The translations under genes and the position numbers were made by a program. From the NCBI RefSeq assembly GCF_007859735.1, contig NZ_SIHI01000001.1:2960171-3024170 (forward strand): a stretch of 64,000 bases of DNA, in the 5' to 3' direction. Positions 45,036-53,772 of the stretch are shown here, piece by piece. The DNA is from Thalassoglobus neptunius. GTDB lineage: Bacteria; Planctomycetota; Planctomycetia; Planctomycetales; Planctomycetaceae. The notes under the pieces were generated by a model. It saw nothing but the letters and a program-made list of their open reading frames with translations. It was not told the origin of the DNA and ran no database searches. Position 1 is the first letter of the stretch; each line of letters opens with the position of its first letter.

Positions 45036-45320
45036 ATGAAAGCGATTTGGAAAGAGACGGTGATTGCAGATTCTGATGAGACTGTCGTTGTCGACGGCAA
45101 TCACTATTTTCCTGCTGAGTCGGTGAACATGGAGTTGATGAAAGAGAGTTCGACTCAAACAGTGTGCGGATGGAAAGGGACCGCTAGCCACTACTCCATT
45201 CAAGTCGGGGATGAGACGAACGAAAACGCTGCCTGGTACTATCCTGATCCGAAAGCTGCGGCCGAGAACATTAAAGGTCGAGTCGCGTTTTGGAAAGGTG
45301 TTCAGATCGTCGATGAATAA
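45036..45320 (+). CDS. DUF427 domain-containing protein
   Basis: 94 residues matching the DUF427 family over its whole length: KAIWKETVIADSDETVVVDGNHYFP (split over the N-terminus), TVCGWKGTASHYSI, then NAAWYYPDPKAAAENIKGRVAFWKGV. These are small beta-tent-fold cytoplasmic proteins of undefined biochemical role. It is followed 15 bases later by copy 2 of the intergenic repeat. Confidence 0.92.
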   Translation: MKAIWKETVIADSDETVVVDGNHYFPAESVNMELMKESSTQTVCGWKGTASHYSIQVGDETNENAAWYYPDPKAAAENIKGRVAFWKGVQIVDE

Positions 45321-45334
45321 GCGATTTGAGTAGT

Positions 45335-45426
45335 CGCTCCTTCCTGTGCACTCGCTTGAACTTCTTCTTCAAGAAAAAAGCTGAGTTCGCTGGTGCGAGT
45401 GAGTGCTAACCAAAACAGATAGTGCT
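45335..45426. repeat. dispersed intergenic hairpin repeat, copy 2
   Basis: Aligns with the element at 34744-34837 over its full length. GCACTCGC near the start can pair with GCGAGTG near the end. It lies directly after the DUF427 stop, and the next gene is convergent, exactly as for copy 1. Confidence 0.65.
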
Positions 45427-45492
45427 AAGTGCTTTAGACGATCGATTCTTACACAAGCGGCGTCGGACGAATGAGAACTTAGCCGTCGAGTT

Positions 45493-46878
45493 TCAGCCGT
45501 CGAGTTTCAATTGCGACTTCCCTTTCGGAAGAGCGAAACAGACGGTGGTTTCATTGTCCTGACGATGCCAGGTTCCGGGAGTTAACTCCGATCGTTTTTT
45601 AACTTCAGTCAGTGTTTGTCGATCTTGATTGTGAATCAGTCGAGGCGGTTGGCTTTGTGAGGCAGTTGTTCGCAGAGTGAAATCGGGGCAAGCGAACGGA
45701 GCATCGAGCTGAATGACTGAGTCCGCCACTTGTACGGTTGTCAGTTCTTTGGAAGCCCAGTAGCGTGCAATCTCGCTGAGCTTCATCCAGTGAGTCCGAT
45801 CTCCATATTTGCTGTTGAGTGAGCGGACGTTTCGCTGGAAGCCACGGAATCCGATCTTGCTTCCGTTACAGAACATGCCGGGCCAATGGCAAAGCATGAA
45901 CGCAGGTTGCCCCTTCTCAATGAGTTCGACCATTCGACCGGAGGAAGCATCTTCAGTGGCGTAGCGATCCGGTTGGGGGGTGACGTCTCCTTCCCAGCTA
46001 CCGTACCAGTCTCCGGTTCCCGCAGGGATGTTCACTGTTAGTTGAACGTCTGATGTTCCCAGCCCGGAAACGTTCTCGACGATCGGCTCGGTGCTTTCGT
46101 CTCCGGTGATGACGTACTTGAAGTAGTGCGGAATCTCCACATTATAGACGTCTTTGACGGCTTGCTGGGCAGCAAGTGACAGTTCCGGTTTGACGAGATT
46201 TCCAAACCCGCCGGGTGTGGTGACACCTTCGCAGGGGAGGTCGCAGTTTTGGAGGATCTTCAGTGCATAAGCGAGATAAGCAGCGAGTTCGTCGACGCTT
46301 TTCTTCTCGCGAGGGTATGAGTTCTCCATGGTCGCGGGGCTGATTTCATCGAAAGGTCGACCCGTTTTGAGATTGATCACACGCGTATGCGTGATCATTT
46401 CGGGATGGATGTCCCAGTTGGGGACCATCAGGTCCTGTACAAGTTTCAGACTCGCAAGCAGATCCTTTCGCGACCACCCGGGAAGTTCACGATCGAGCCA
46501 TCCAACGCAGGAGGGGTAGGGGACGATGCTGTACTTGCCTTTGACTCCGTTCTCGGCACACCACTCGCCGAACTCTCTGACGAAGCTGTCGGGAATCTCA
46601 CGAGGAAAGGTCCACCACGGTTTTTGATAGGCGGGACGATCGGGGTAACAGCTTTGAAACTGTGGGATGCAGAAGTGTCCCATGTTCACGAGACATGTAG
46701 AGTCGTCGATAATGAAGGTGAGGGGAACACGGTCTCGCGGATACAGAAGAGTCACTGCGGGATCTTGCTCCGGACGATCCCCGATCGGAGTTTGTGCGAA
46801 GAGATTCACATCGAGCATTCCCCCGAGTGCGACTCCCGCTCCCGTTCTCAGAAAACTTCGTCTGCTGATTCCGACCAT
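45493..46878 (-). CDS. Tat-exported polysaccharide-deacetylase-like protein
   Basis: 461 residues. The N-terminus is a twin-arginine signal, SRRSFLRTGAGVALGG. Core motifs PLTFIIDDST and WDIHPEMITHTRVI resemble the metal-binding DD and His motifs of NodB-like glycoside deacetylases with a beta/alpha barrel, but the match is loose, so the activity is a guess. A C-terminal beta domain (about 380-461) follows. The ATG at 46878 has AAGGTGA 5 bases upstream. The protein folds in the cytoplasm and is exported by Tat, possibly with a bound metal. It is upstream of nothing in an obvious operon; csaA is divergent in function but on the same strand. Confidence 0.55.
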   Translation of the reverse strand: MVGISRRSFLRTGAGVALGGMLDVNLFAQTPIGDRPEQDPAVTLLYPRDRVPLTFIIDDSTCLVNMGHFCIPQFQSCYPDRPAYQKPWWTFPREIPDSFVREFGEWCAENGVKGKYSIVPYPSCVGWLDRELPGWSRKDLLASLKLVQDLMVPNWDIHPEMITHTRVINLKTGRPFDEISPATMENSYPREKKSVDELAAYLAYALKILQNCDLPCEGVTTPGGFGNLVKPELSLAAQQAVKDVYNVEIPHYFKYVITGDESTEPIVENVSGLGTSDVQLTVNIPAGTGDWYGSWEGDVTPQPDRYATEDASSGRMVELIEKGQPAFMLCHWPGMFCNGSKIGFRGFQRNVRSLNSKYGDRTHWMKLSEIARYWASKELTTVQVADSVIQLDAPFACPDFTLRTTASQSQPPRLIHNQDRQTLTEVKKRSELTPGTWHRQDNETTVCFALPKGKSQLKLDG

Positions 46879-47016
46879 TGATTCACCTTCCGAGAACAGT
46901 TCACGTGCGCCGCGTGTCGAAGTGAGTTGCCCTCGCCGGAGGACTCGTTTGAATGAATGAGTAGCGAGTGATTGTAAGTTCTCGACTACGCAAACCGAAA
47001 CGAACACGCAACGCGT

Positions 47017-47355
47017 TCAGGCGAGTTTCGATCCGAGAGGGATATCCTGATCCGGGACAGCCAGCACGACTTGACCATCTTCTCGAACGAACCCTGTGAC
47101 TAAACATTCGGAGCGGACGGGACCGATTTGTTTGGGAGGGAAGTTAGTGACACCGATGACGAGTCGGCCCTGTAATTCTTCCTTTGTGTACAGCCCGGTG
47201 ATTGGAGCGCTCGATTTCTTGACGCCGATCTCCTCTCCGAAATCGACCTCGAGTCGATAAGCTGGCTTTCGGGCTTCGGGAAAGTCGTGGACAGCGATGA
47301 TCTTTCCGACTCGCAGCTCCACACGTTCGAAGTCCGACCAATCGATGAAACTCAT
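47017..47355 (-). CDS. csaA: CsaA-like tRNA-binding domain (OB-fold) protein
   Basis: 112 residues, the EMAP/tRNA-binding OB-fold: [23 protein letters not shown] with the family's LRVGKI core, then [31 protein letters not shown] and SECLVTGF. CsaA proteins are homodimers reported as export-related chaperones and tRNA-binding proteins; the exact role is debated. It lies between two minus-strand exported-protein genes. Confidence 0.92.
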   Translation of the reverse strand: MSFIDWSDFERVELRVGKIIAVHDFPEARKPAYRLEVDFGEEIGVKKSSAPITGLYTKEELQGRLVIGVTNFPPKQIGPVRSECLVTGFVREDGQVVLAVPDQDIPLGSKLA

Positions 47356-47396
47356 TCACTCACTCCCGAGCTGGATCGAGGTCTTTGCGAGCAAGT

Positions 47397-49019
47397 TTAT
47401 TGAACTGTCAACCACAAGTATTTCGACTGAAACCGTTCGTTCCCGATGGTTGTAGTTGCGGGGTGAACGATCCCGGATTCAGACGTGCAGATGATCTGAA
47501 TCGGTCCACTCCAAGGATCGAGATCTTCGGGTTTCTTGAATCGAAGGGTGATGGACTTCGCGGGCTCTTTCTTCTCCTCGGAGTCGTCAGGTGTCTCCTG
47601 AACAGGTTGAATTTCCGAGGGAAGCCCCTGAACTGTGACCTGAATTGATTCGGCGAATTTCTCTTCGCGTGCGATTTCGACAGGAATCGTGAGTTCCTCA
47701 TCGTTCGTCAGCACGTAGTGTTCGGCGGCAATGCTTGCAGAAAAGTCGGGAATCTTTTCTTCGGCTGAGAGGAGGTAGAAATAGCGGTTGCCCCCGGCGC
47801 CGAATCGGTCGGAAATGGAGAGTTGATACTGTCCGGGCTGGAAGTCGAACGTCGTGTCGACATCGAGTTTTTCTCGCGACTGGTCATCGCTTTCGTGAAC
47901 AACTTTTCCATCACTCGATATGATGGACAACACCGGATCGAGTGGAGAATGAAGCTCGCGGGCCAGCACGCGGATGGTCACTTTTCGCTTTTCATCGAAG
48001 TGCACAGAATAGGAGTCGGTTTCCTCGGGGCTGTTGAGAACTCCGGTCACATGAAACGGGACTCGAAGTTCCACTTCGCTGCTCGATTTCTCGGTCAGGC
48101 TCTCCCCGGAGACTTTCGGAAGCGAAATCGAATTGGTGAGCCCGTCGAAGATCGTTGTGGAGTCTCCGTCGGAAGGATTGAGAGAGATGTGGCGATGGCT
48201 TTCATCAAGGTTCCATCCGAACAATTCCACCGGTGTGACTTCGTCTGTTGAGACAGTCATTGGCAGGCAGCAGTCGACATGCGGTTCGGTGGTGAGCGTC
48301 AATCGGTAGAGATAATCTGTTCCCCCGGCAAAGCGGATGGAGCTGCTCGGTTGGGCTGGGAATGCAAATGTTCGGACGAAGTATAGTCCGGGAGTTGTGA
48401 CGGGGAACGCGATGAGCGGATCGAACCCCTGATCGTCATCGTTCTGAGCGAGAATGGTTCCCTTCGCATCCAGAAGCTGGAGGATGCCATCCATCGGAGA
48501 TCCGAGGACGCTGTTGGCTTGCATCGAAGCGACAAAGGTACAACCGGACGGAAGATTGACTGAGAAGGTATCGACTTCGCCGGACTTCTCGAGAAGTCCG
48601 TTCACGAGAACGGATTCGGACGCGATGACTTGAGCATCGGAAATGGAGTTGTTCGGTTCCTGTTCGGTTGCTTCCAGAATGGTCCCGACGAAGAACGGCA
48701 TCAGCTCCGTCGCTCCGGATGAGTTGTAAAAACGAATCCAGTGCACTCCGGGTGATGTTTCTTCCCCACAGGTGACTTGTGCGGTCTCATTTTTTTCATC
48801 GAAGGACCATTCAAAGGTATCCCGTGAAGGATTATTCCCTTGTGACCAGACCTTCAGAGGATCTGGTCCCGGTTTTCCGACGATTTGAATACTGGCATTG
48901 GTCCCGCGTTGAATCCCCGAGGGAATCAGGCGGTCGATTTTCGGGGGTTCACCTGCCGCGATGGAAGGAAGAGCAAGCAGCGAGACAACGAGTGCGAAGG
49001 GCAGTCCACGTGAGGTCAT
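47397..49019 (-). CDS. exported pre-peptidase C-terminal (PPC) domain protein
   Basis: 540 residues with a signal peptide (LPFALVVSLLALPSIAAGE). Two PPC-like beta domains are visible: ATEQEPNNSISDAQVIAS with SGEVDTFSVNLPSG, and FHVTGVLNSPEETDSYSVHFDEKRKVTIRV in pieces. An IPT/TIG-like strand region (LIPSGIQRGTNASIQIVG) opens the mature protein. PPC domains bind carbohydrate or proteins in secreted enzymes, but no catalytic domain is present. The start overlaps the DUF1501 stop by 4 bases, so it is the last gene of a PSD1-DUF1501-PPC operon. Confidence 0.88.
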   Translation of the reverse strand: MTSRGLPFALVVSLLALPSIAAGEPPKIDRLIPSGIQRGTNASIQIVGKPGPDPLKVWSQGNNPSRDTFEWSFDEKNETAQVTCGEETSPGVHWIRFYNSSGATELMPFFVGTILEATEQEPNNSISDAQVIASESVLVNGLLEKSGEVDTFSVNLPSGCTFVASMQANSVLGSPMDGILQLLDAKGTILAQNDDDQGFDPLIAFPVTTPGLYFVRTFAFPAQPSSSIRFAGGTDYLYRLTLTTEPHVDCCLPMTVSTDEVTPVELFGWNLDESHRHISLNPSDGDSTTIFDGLTNSISLPKVSGESLTEKSSSEVELRVPFHVTGVLNSPEETDSYSVHFDEKRKVTIRVLARELHSPLDPVLSIISSDGKVVHESDDQSREKLDVDTTFDFQPGQYQLSISDRFGAGGNRYFYLLSAEEKIPDFSASIAAEHYVLTNDEELTIPVEIAREEKFAESIQVTVQGLPSEIQPVQETPDDSEEKKEPAKSITLRFKKPEDLDPWSGPIQIICTSESGIVHPATTTIGNERFQSKYLWLTVQ

Positions 49020-50362
49020 GCAATCAGTTCCGAGATCGGAGTGGGGTCACTGACGAGATGAGTCGGCCGCCCTTGCGGTGTATATAACATTTCGTCGGGG
49101 TTAATGCCGAGTTTCGTATAAATTGTCGATACAAAGTTCTCGGGAAAGAGGACACGATCCACGGCGGAGAATCCTTTGCGATCGGTGGCCCCGATGACTG
49201 CTCCTCCGGGTGTTCCGCCGCCTGCCATAAGGACGGACATGGCATTCGCCCAGTGGTCTCGTCCTGGTGTTGTCTGTCCGGAAAGAGTGGAGATCTTCGG
49301 TGTGCGACCAAACTCTCCGAGAGCAACAACGAGCGTGGTGTCGAGAAGTCCCCGTTCTTTCAGATCCTGGATCAATGTCGCGACGCTATTATCCCAATTG
49401 GGGAGACGTTTGCGGAGTGCGCCAAAGATGTTGCTGTGATGATCCCATCCGCCGTCATAGACGGTGATGAAAGGAACTCCGGCTTCGACGAGTCGACGTG
49501 CGAGGAGGCATCTCTGTCCGAAGCTGTCGCGCCCGTAACGGTCACGCGTTTCGGGATCTTCCCGTTCGATGTCAAAGGCCTGCTGGGCATCGGGTGATGT
49601 CACGAGATCGAATCCCTGACGATAGTATTCGTCAAAGGCAGCGACTGGATCTCCGGAAGCTTCATCATTGAGACGAAGCATCTGATCGATTTTTGAGCGG
49701 AGATCAGTGCGTCCCTGGAATCGTTCTTCGGCAAGTGATTTTGGAATGGCGACATCACGAACACGAAAATTGTCGCGGTTGGGATCGTCAGCAACGACGA
49801 ACGGAGCGAACCGGGCTCCGAGGAAATTCGGGCCTCCGGAGCGGGACATTCTCGGCATGCTGAAGTACGCAGGCAGGCCGTTATCCTTTCCGAGTTTCTT
49901 GGCAACGACCGATCCCATGCTGGGATGAAAACTGACATAAGCTCCGCATCCCACGGGAATTCGCGGCGGAGCCCCTGTCATCATGTAGTGATTGCCTGCT
50001 CCGTGGTTTCCCTGATCATGCCGAATGGAACGGATCATGGCGTAGTCGCCGAGTGTCGCGGCGAGTTTCGTCATATGTTCCGAGAAAACCGTTCCGGGAA
50101 CAGCTGTCTTCGTGTGAGTGAAGTCCCCTCGATACTCTGAGGGAGCAGTGGGCTTGGGGTCGAAGGTTTCGAAGTGTGTGGGGCCGCCATCCATCCAGAT
50201 CAGGATACAGCGGTCTGCCTGAGGACGCGGTGCGGATAGTGACTCAGACGCGTTTCCTCGACGTCGAAGGCTCTCGACGAGTCCCGTTCCAAGCATTCCT
50301 CCGAGACCGAATTTGAGGCAGTCTCGACGGGAGGTTCCCTCGCAGTTTCGTTTTGCGCTCAT
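49016..50362 (-). CDS. DUF1501 domain-containing protein
   Basis: 448 residues with a Tat-like signal (SRRDCLKFGLGGMLGTGL). The DUF1501 body follows: ILIWMDGGPTHFETFDPKP, then IRHDQGNHGAGNHYMMTG, VPFITVYDGGWDHHSN and VALGEFGRTPKI with GRDHWANAMSVLMAGGG. These metal-ligand-like His/Asp motifs recall the alkaline-phosphatase/sulfatase superfamily, but no activity is established. I use the ATG at 50362; the frame also opens at a TTG at 50392. It lies between the PSD1-type gene and the PPC gene on the minus strand, the common planctomycete operon order. Confidence 0.92.
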   Translation of the reverse strand: MSAKRNCEGTSRRDCLKFGLGGMLGTGLVESLRRRGNASESLSAPRPQADRCILIWMDGGPTHFETFDPKPTAPSEYRGDFTHTKTAVPGTVFSEHMTKLAATLGDYAMIRSIRHDQGNHGAGNHYMMTGAPPRIPVGCGAYVSFHPSMGSVVAKKLGKDNGLPAYFSMPRMSRSGGPNFLGARFAPFVVADDPNRDNFRVRDVAIPKSLAEERFQGRTDLRSKIDQMLRLNDEASGDPVAAFDEYYRQGFDLVTSPDAQQAFDIEREDPETRDRYGRDSFGQRCLLARRLVEAGVPFITVYDGGWDHHSNIFGALRKRLPNWDNSVATLIQDLKERGLLDTTLVVALGEFGRTPKISTLSGQTTPGRDHWANAMSVLMAGGGTPGGAVIGATDRKGFSAVDRVLFPENFVSTIYTKLGINPDEMLYTPQGRPTHLVSDPTPISELIA

Positions 50363-50515
50363 GAGTTCATGTCCAAATTGCCGGTCAATCAAACAGGTGA
50401 ATTCGTACTCGTGGGATCGTTAAATGTAAACTTGTATCGCAGGGTGTCTTAATACTTCCAGTTAGAACTCTATCTGTAAACGACTCATCGTCTTTAAGAC
50501 GTTGTCGAAACAGAA

Positions 50516-52720
50516 CTAGTTCTGAATGACAAACTCAGGAGTGTTCAACATCGTCCACATAATGTCCTCGATGACCGTCCGTCGTTCTTCCGGGGCTTGC
50601 TCGATGAGTTGGACGACCAGTTCGGATTCGGCCTCGGTGGGATTTCGTCCATAGACGGTGCGATACATCTGAATGGCGATTTCTTGCGGCGATGATTCCG
50701 ATTCTGCGAGTTGAGCAGCGGTCCCGTTTTTGTGGACGAGCTGTGCATGCAACTGTTCCGAGTTCATCAAATGTAGTGCCTGGACAACTGTGGAATCGGA
50801 GGTTCGTTCGCAGGGAGGATCCTGGTTGGGGTCCGGGCGACCGAATGTGTCGAGAAAGAGAGAGCCAATGCGGTGTGTCCACAGTTGTTTTGCTGAGGAA
50901 TCGGGAGGCATACATTCGAAGTCTGCGGGAATTCCGGTAATCGTTGTATAAGCGTCGTGCAGCACTTCGGCCCTCAAGAGGTGACGATAATGCCTTGAAT
51001 AGTTTCGAGTATCCTCGACGTTTTGTTCGTTCGGAATTGAGCTTAATTGATACGCTGCAGATGAAGTGATTGCACGGACAAGTTCTTCAAGTGAATAACC
51101 GCTGTCACGAAAGTGTTCGCCCAGTGCTGTTAACAGAGCTTGATTCGAAGCAGGGTTCGTCGCTCGGAAGTCATCGACCGGTTCGACAAGTCCGCGTCCC
51201 ATTAAATCAGCCCAGACGCGATTGGCGAAGACTTGTGCAAAGAGTTCGTTTTCGGGTGAGGTCATCCATTCTGCGAGGACTTCTCTTGGATCATCGCTGT
51301 CCTCGGGAACTGTTACGTTCCCCCAAAGCGATCGCGGGGGAAGCACTTCACCGGTGATCGGGTGTTTCACGGAACCGGATTTGTTTGCGAAGATAAACTC
51401 TTCGCTTCCCGAGATTGGAGGAGAGACTCCGCGACCTTTTCTGCCCACTTTGGCGAAGAAAGCTGCGAAGCTGTAAAAGTCATCCTGTCCCCATTTTTCA
51501 AAGGGATGATGATGGCACTTTGCACATTCAAGACGCACACCGAGAAAGAGTTGGCTCACAAGTGTTGCGACTTCGTCGGGGCTTCTTCGATCTCGATAGA
51601 GCGTGACTGCTCCATTCCGGAATGTGCTTCCGCGAGCTGCGATTAACTCTCGAGTCAGTTGATCCCATGGCATACGTTGATGAAATCGCTCACGGATCCA
51701 TCGGTCGTAGTTGAAGACGGCTTTGATTCCCACGCGGTAGGGATTCGGTCGCAGAAGGTCCATCCACTTGTTCGCCCAGTGGTCCGCGAAGTCGGGTTCC
51801 TGAATGAGTCGCTCGACGACTTCCTGACGCTTGTCTGGTGAAGGGTCATCCAGAAACTGCTGGACTTCATCCGGGCTCGGAACCCGGCCGCAAAGATCGG
51901 TTGTGACTCGTCTCAGATAAACGTGATCGGAACAGATTTCAGAAGGAGTGATATTGAGTTTTTGCAGCTTGGTCCAAATATGGTCATCAATGAAGTTAAA
52001 CCGTGGGAGTGCGTCAAAGACTTCGCTCGCGACTGGTTCAGGGCGAGGAATGGTGATGTCGCAAACGGTGATCTGACCTTGATACCGTGCCATAATCGCT
52101 GCGGTGCCGGTAATCGATCCTGCTTCGATCATTCCAGTCTCGTCGACAGATGCAATCGGAGCTTCATTCGACTGAAACGCTGCCAATCGCGTGACGTCGC
52201 GTGAGGATCCATCGTCAAAATGTGCGGTCACAGTTAACGAGTGAGTCTCGTCATTCTTCATGACCAGGGCGTTGGGGTTTGCCGTGATGTTGATGAGTGT
52301 TGGAGCATCGGGAAGACGACGCGGCATTCCCTCTTGAATCCATGTCTTCAAGGTGTCGTACTCGGGTTGATCAACCGCGAGTCGTTTTCCTCCTCCGTGG
52401 GGAACCTGTCCTGTCGGTTTGAGGAGAAGAAGACTCTCGTCAGGAGCAGCGGGGAAGACTCGTCGACCGCGTCCATCTTTGGTGATGGCGTCGTAGTCGA
52501 AATCGGAATCGAACCCGAGGAGCGAGAGTTGGAATCCTCCCTGACCGCGAGCTTTCCCGTGACAGGGACCCGATGTACATCCAAAGCGTGTCAGAATGGG
52601 TTGGACATCATTCTGAAAATCGACCGATGGTGTTTGAGCGTTGCAGACATGCTGAGACATCAGCAGGAAGCAACAGGCTCCAAGAACCATTCGGAAATGG
52701 TGGTGTGTATGGGTGGGCAT
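50516..52720 (-). CDS. PSD1/DUF1549/DUF1553 planctomycete cytochrome-type protein with Ig-like domain
   Basis: 734 residues with an N-terminal signal (MVLGACCFLLMSQHVCNAQ). The haem-type site is CTSGPCHGK, the C-x4-C-H form usual for this subfamily. A bacterial Ig-like domain follows (DETHSLTVTAHFDDGSSRD, then VDETGMIEAGS). DUF1549 has HVYLRRVTTDLCGRVPSPDE and FADHWANKWMDLL, and a second Cys pair is in LECAKCHHHPFEKWG. DUF1553 has ELFAQVFANRVWADLMGRG, TSSAAYQLSS and the C-terminal LNTPEFVIQN. It heads the operon with DUF1501 and PPC genes. The family role is undefined; it is distinct from the LamG-bearing paralogue at 20552. Confidence 0.9.
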   Translation of the reverse strand: MPTHTHHHFRMVLGACCFLLMSQHVCNAQTPSVDFQNDVQPILTRFGCTSGPCHGKARGQGGFQLSLLGFDSDFDYDAITKDGRGRRVFPAAPDESLLLLKPTGQVPHGGGKRLAVDQPEYDTLKTWIQEGMPRRLPDAPTLINITANPNALVMKNDETHSLTVTAHFDDGSSRDVTRLAAFQSNEAPIASVDETGMIEAGSITGTAAIMARYQGQITVCDITIPRPEPVASEVFDALPRFNFIDDHIWTKLQKLNITPSEICSDHVYLRRVTTDLCGRVPSPDEVQQFLDDPSPDKRQEVVERLIQEPDFADHWANKWMDLLRPNPYRVGIKAVFNYDRWIRERFHQRMPWDQLTRELIAARGSTFRNGAVTLYRDRRSPDEVATLVSQLFLGVRLECAKCHHHPFEKWGQDDFYSFAAFFAKVGRKGRGVSPPISGSEEFIFANKSGSVKHPITGEVLPPRSLWGNVTVPEDSDDPREVLAEWMTSPENELFAQVFANRVWADLMGRGLVEPVDDFRATNPASNQALLTALGEHFRDSGYSLEELVRAITSSAAYQLSSIPNEQNVEDTRNYSRHYRHLLRAEVLHDAYTTITGIPADFECMPPDSSAKQLWTHRIGSLFLDTFGRPDPNQDPPCERTSDSTVVQALHLMNSEQLHAQLVHKNGTAAQLAESESSPQEIAIQMYRTVYGRNPTEAESELVVQLIEQAPEERRTVIEDIMWTMLNTPEFVIQN

Positions 52721-53071
52721 TGAAGCTGGCGTGTTTGGTGGGGAAGTAAAGGTGGGCAGGAAGCTTCAATCGAAGTTTACCAATTTGTTTGAGCCAATGC
52801 ACCCAAAAGCTAGCAGAATGAGAGAGATCGGTGGGTGAACTGAATCAGTTGAAACGATCATGTCCGCCGAAGTGAGGGCTTCTGAGAAGTGGGTGCTCAT
52901 GAAACGAAACAAGGACCGCCCGGAATCATCCGAGCGGTCCTGTTCGAGTGGAAGCTGGTCTGTGTGGACTGGCTTCGCTTTGTCCTCGTCGTCCTCATGT
53001 CGGGGCGGGAGTCCTCGTTCCCAGCATCAACGAGACGAGAACACCGGACACGGTGACATCTGTTCGTCGAG
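52721..53071. other. gene-free interval
   Basis: About 350 bases between two minus-strand genes. It contains the terminator at 52901-52941 and presumably the promoter of the PSD1-type operon. No coding sequence recognised. Confidence 0.5.
52901..52941 (-). terminator. intrinsic terminator after the first DUF1328 gene
   Basis: On the minus strand AGGACCGC pairs with GCGGTCCT around a short inner stem-loop (CGG/CCG), and the hairpin is followed by TTGTTTCGTTT. It lies 130 bases past the DUF1328 stop. Confidence 0.7.
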
Positions 53072-53236
53072 TTAGACGGTCGTGCGGCGACCACTCACCA
53101 GGGCGACGACGAACAGGATGAGGAAGACGAAGAAGCAAATCTTCGCAGCGGTGTAGGCGACTCCACCGACGACTCCAAATCCAAGCAAACCAGAGATCAG
53201 TGCGATAATCAGAAATGTAATTGCCCAACTTAACAT
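53072..53236 (-). CDS. DUF1328/UPF0391 small membrane protein, copy 1
   Basis: 54 residues, the normal size for this family (E. coli YtjA). It has two membrane helices: [20 protein letters not shown] and [17 protein letters not shown], with a short GVAYTAAK link between them. The ATG at 53236 has AAGGA 6 bases upstream. Members are induced by envelope or general stress in several bacteria, but the molecular role is unknown. A sigma-54-type promoter lies about 157 bases upstream. A paralogue is encoded at 62344-62508. Confidence 0.93.
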   Translation of the reverse strand: MLSWAITFLIIALISGLLGFGVVGGVAYTAAKICFFVFLILFVVALVSGRRTTV

Positions 53237-53772
53237 CGATATTCCTTTCAACTGAGGTGGTGATGGGGGCGTTTTGATCGTTCGCTCATTCGTCGTGGAT
53301 GACTGAGCGAAGACGATTTTGAGTCCGAATTTTTCGGGCTGTTGTTTGCGTCCCCAAGATATTTGTTTTCGATACGCTTGGTTTCCCGGTAATGCATTCG
53401 GCGTGCCACTGAGAGATGCCGATTCGCAAAGGAACCCCGTCAACGAATTGGCCCGCAAGTTGAAAACTGTTACTGTTTCAACGGTTAGACGGAAGCACCG
53501 ACGAGCGAAATTCGTCTGCGGTTTTTTGTGTTGTCGGTGAGATGATCGCATGGACGACGGCGAATGGTGGACCGCCCGCCGCGATGAGCGATTCGCGATC
53601 ATTTGAAACGGGGCTGACAACTCGATCGATGCAAATTTGTGGAATTTGATTCTTCATTGAAATCGATCAGCCGCACGAAACATGATGAGGATTTCAGTCG
53701 AGTGGACTGCGACCTGACAACAGTCTTGGTAAGATCCCATCGGAAAAAATCACGTACTGAAGGCTGAGTTTC
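53237..53772. other. divergent regulatory interval
   Basis: About 540 bases between the divergent DUF1328 and response-regulator genes. It holds the -24/-12 promoter at 53393-53409. The minus-strand open frame running from DUF1328 up to 53620 has no family resemblance. No other gene is recognised. Enhancer sites for a sigma-54 activator would be expected here, but I could not define one. Confidence 0.45.
53393..53409 (-). promoter_or_regulatory. sigma-54 type -24/-12 promoter of DUF1328 copy 1
   Basis: On the minus strand the sequence is GTGGCACGCCGAATGCA. It matches the consensus YTGGCACGrNNNTTGCW at GGCACG and GC, with the invariant GG and GC separated by 10 bases. It mismatches at the first Y, the R position and the first T of TTGC. 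Confidence 0.6.
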
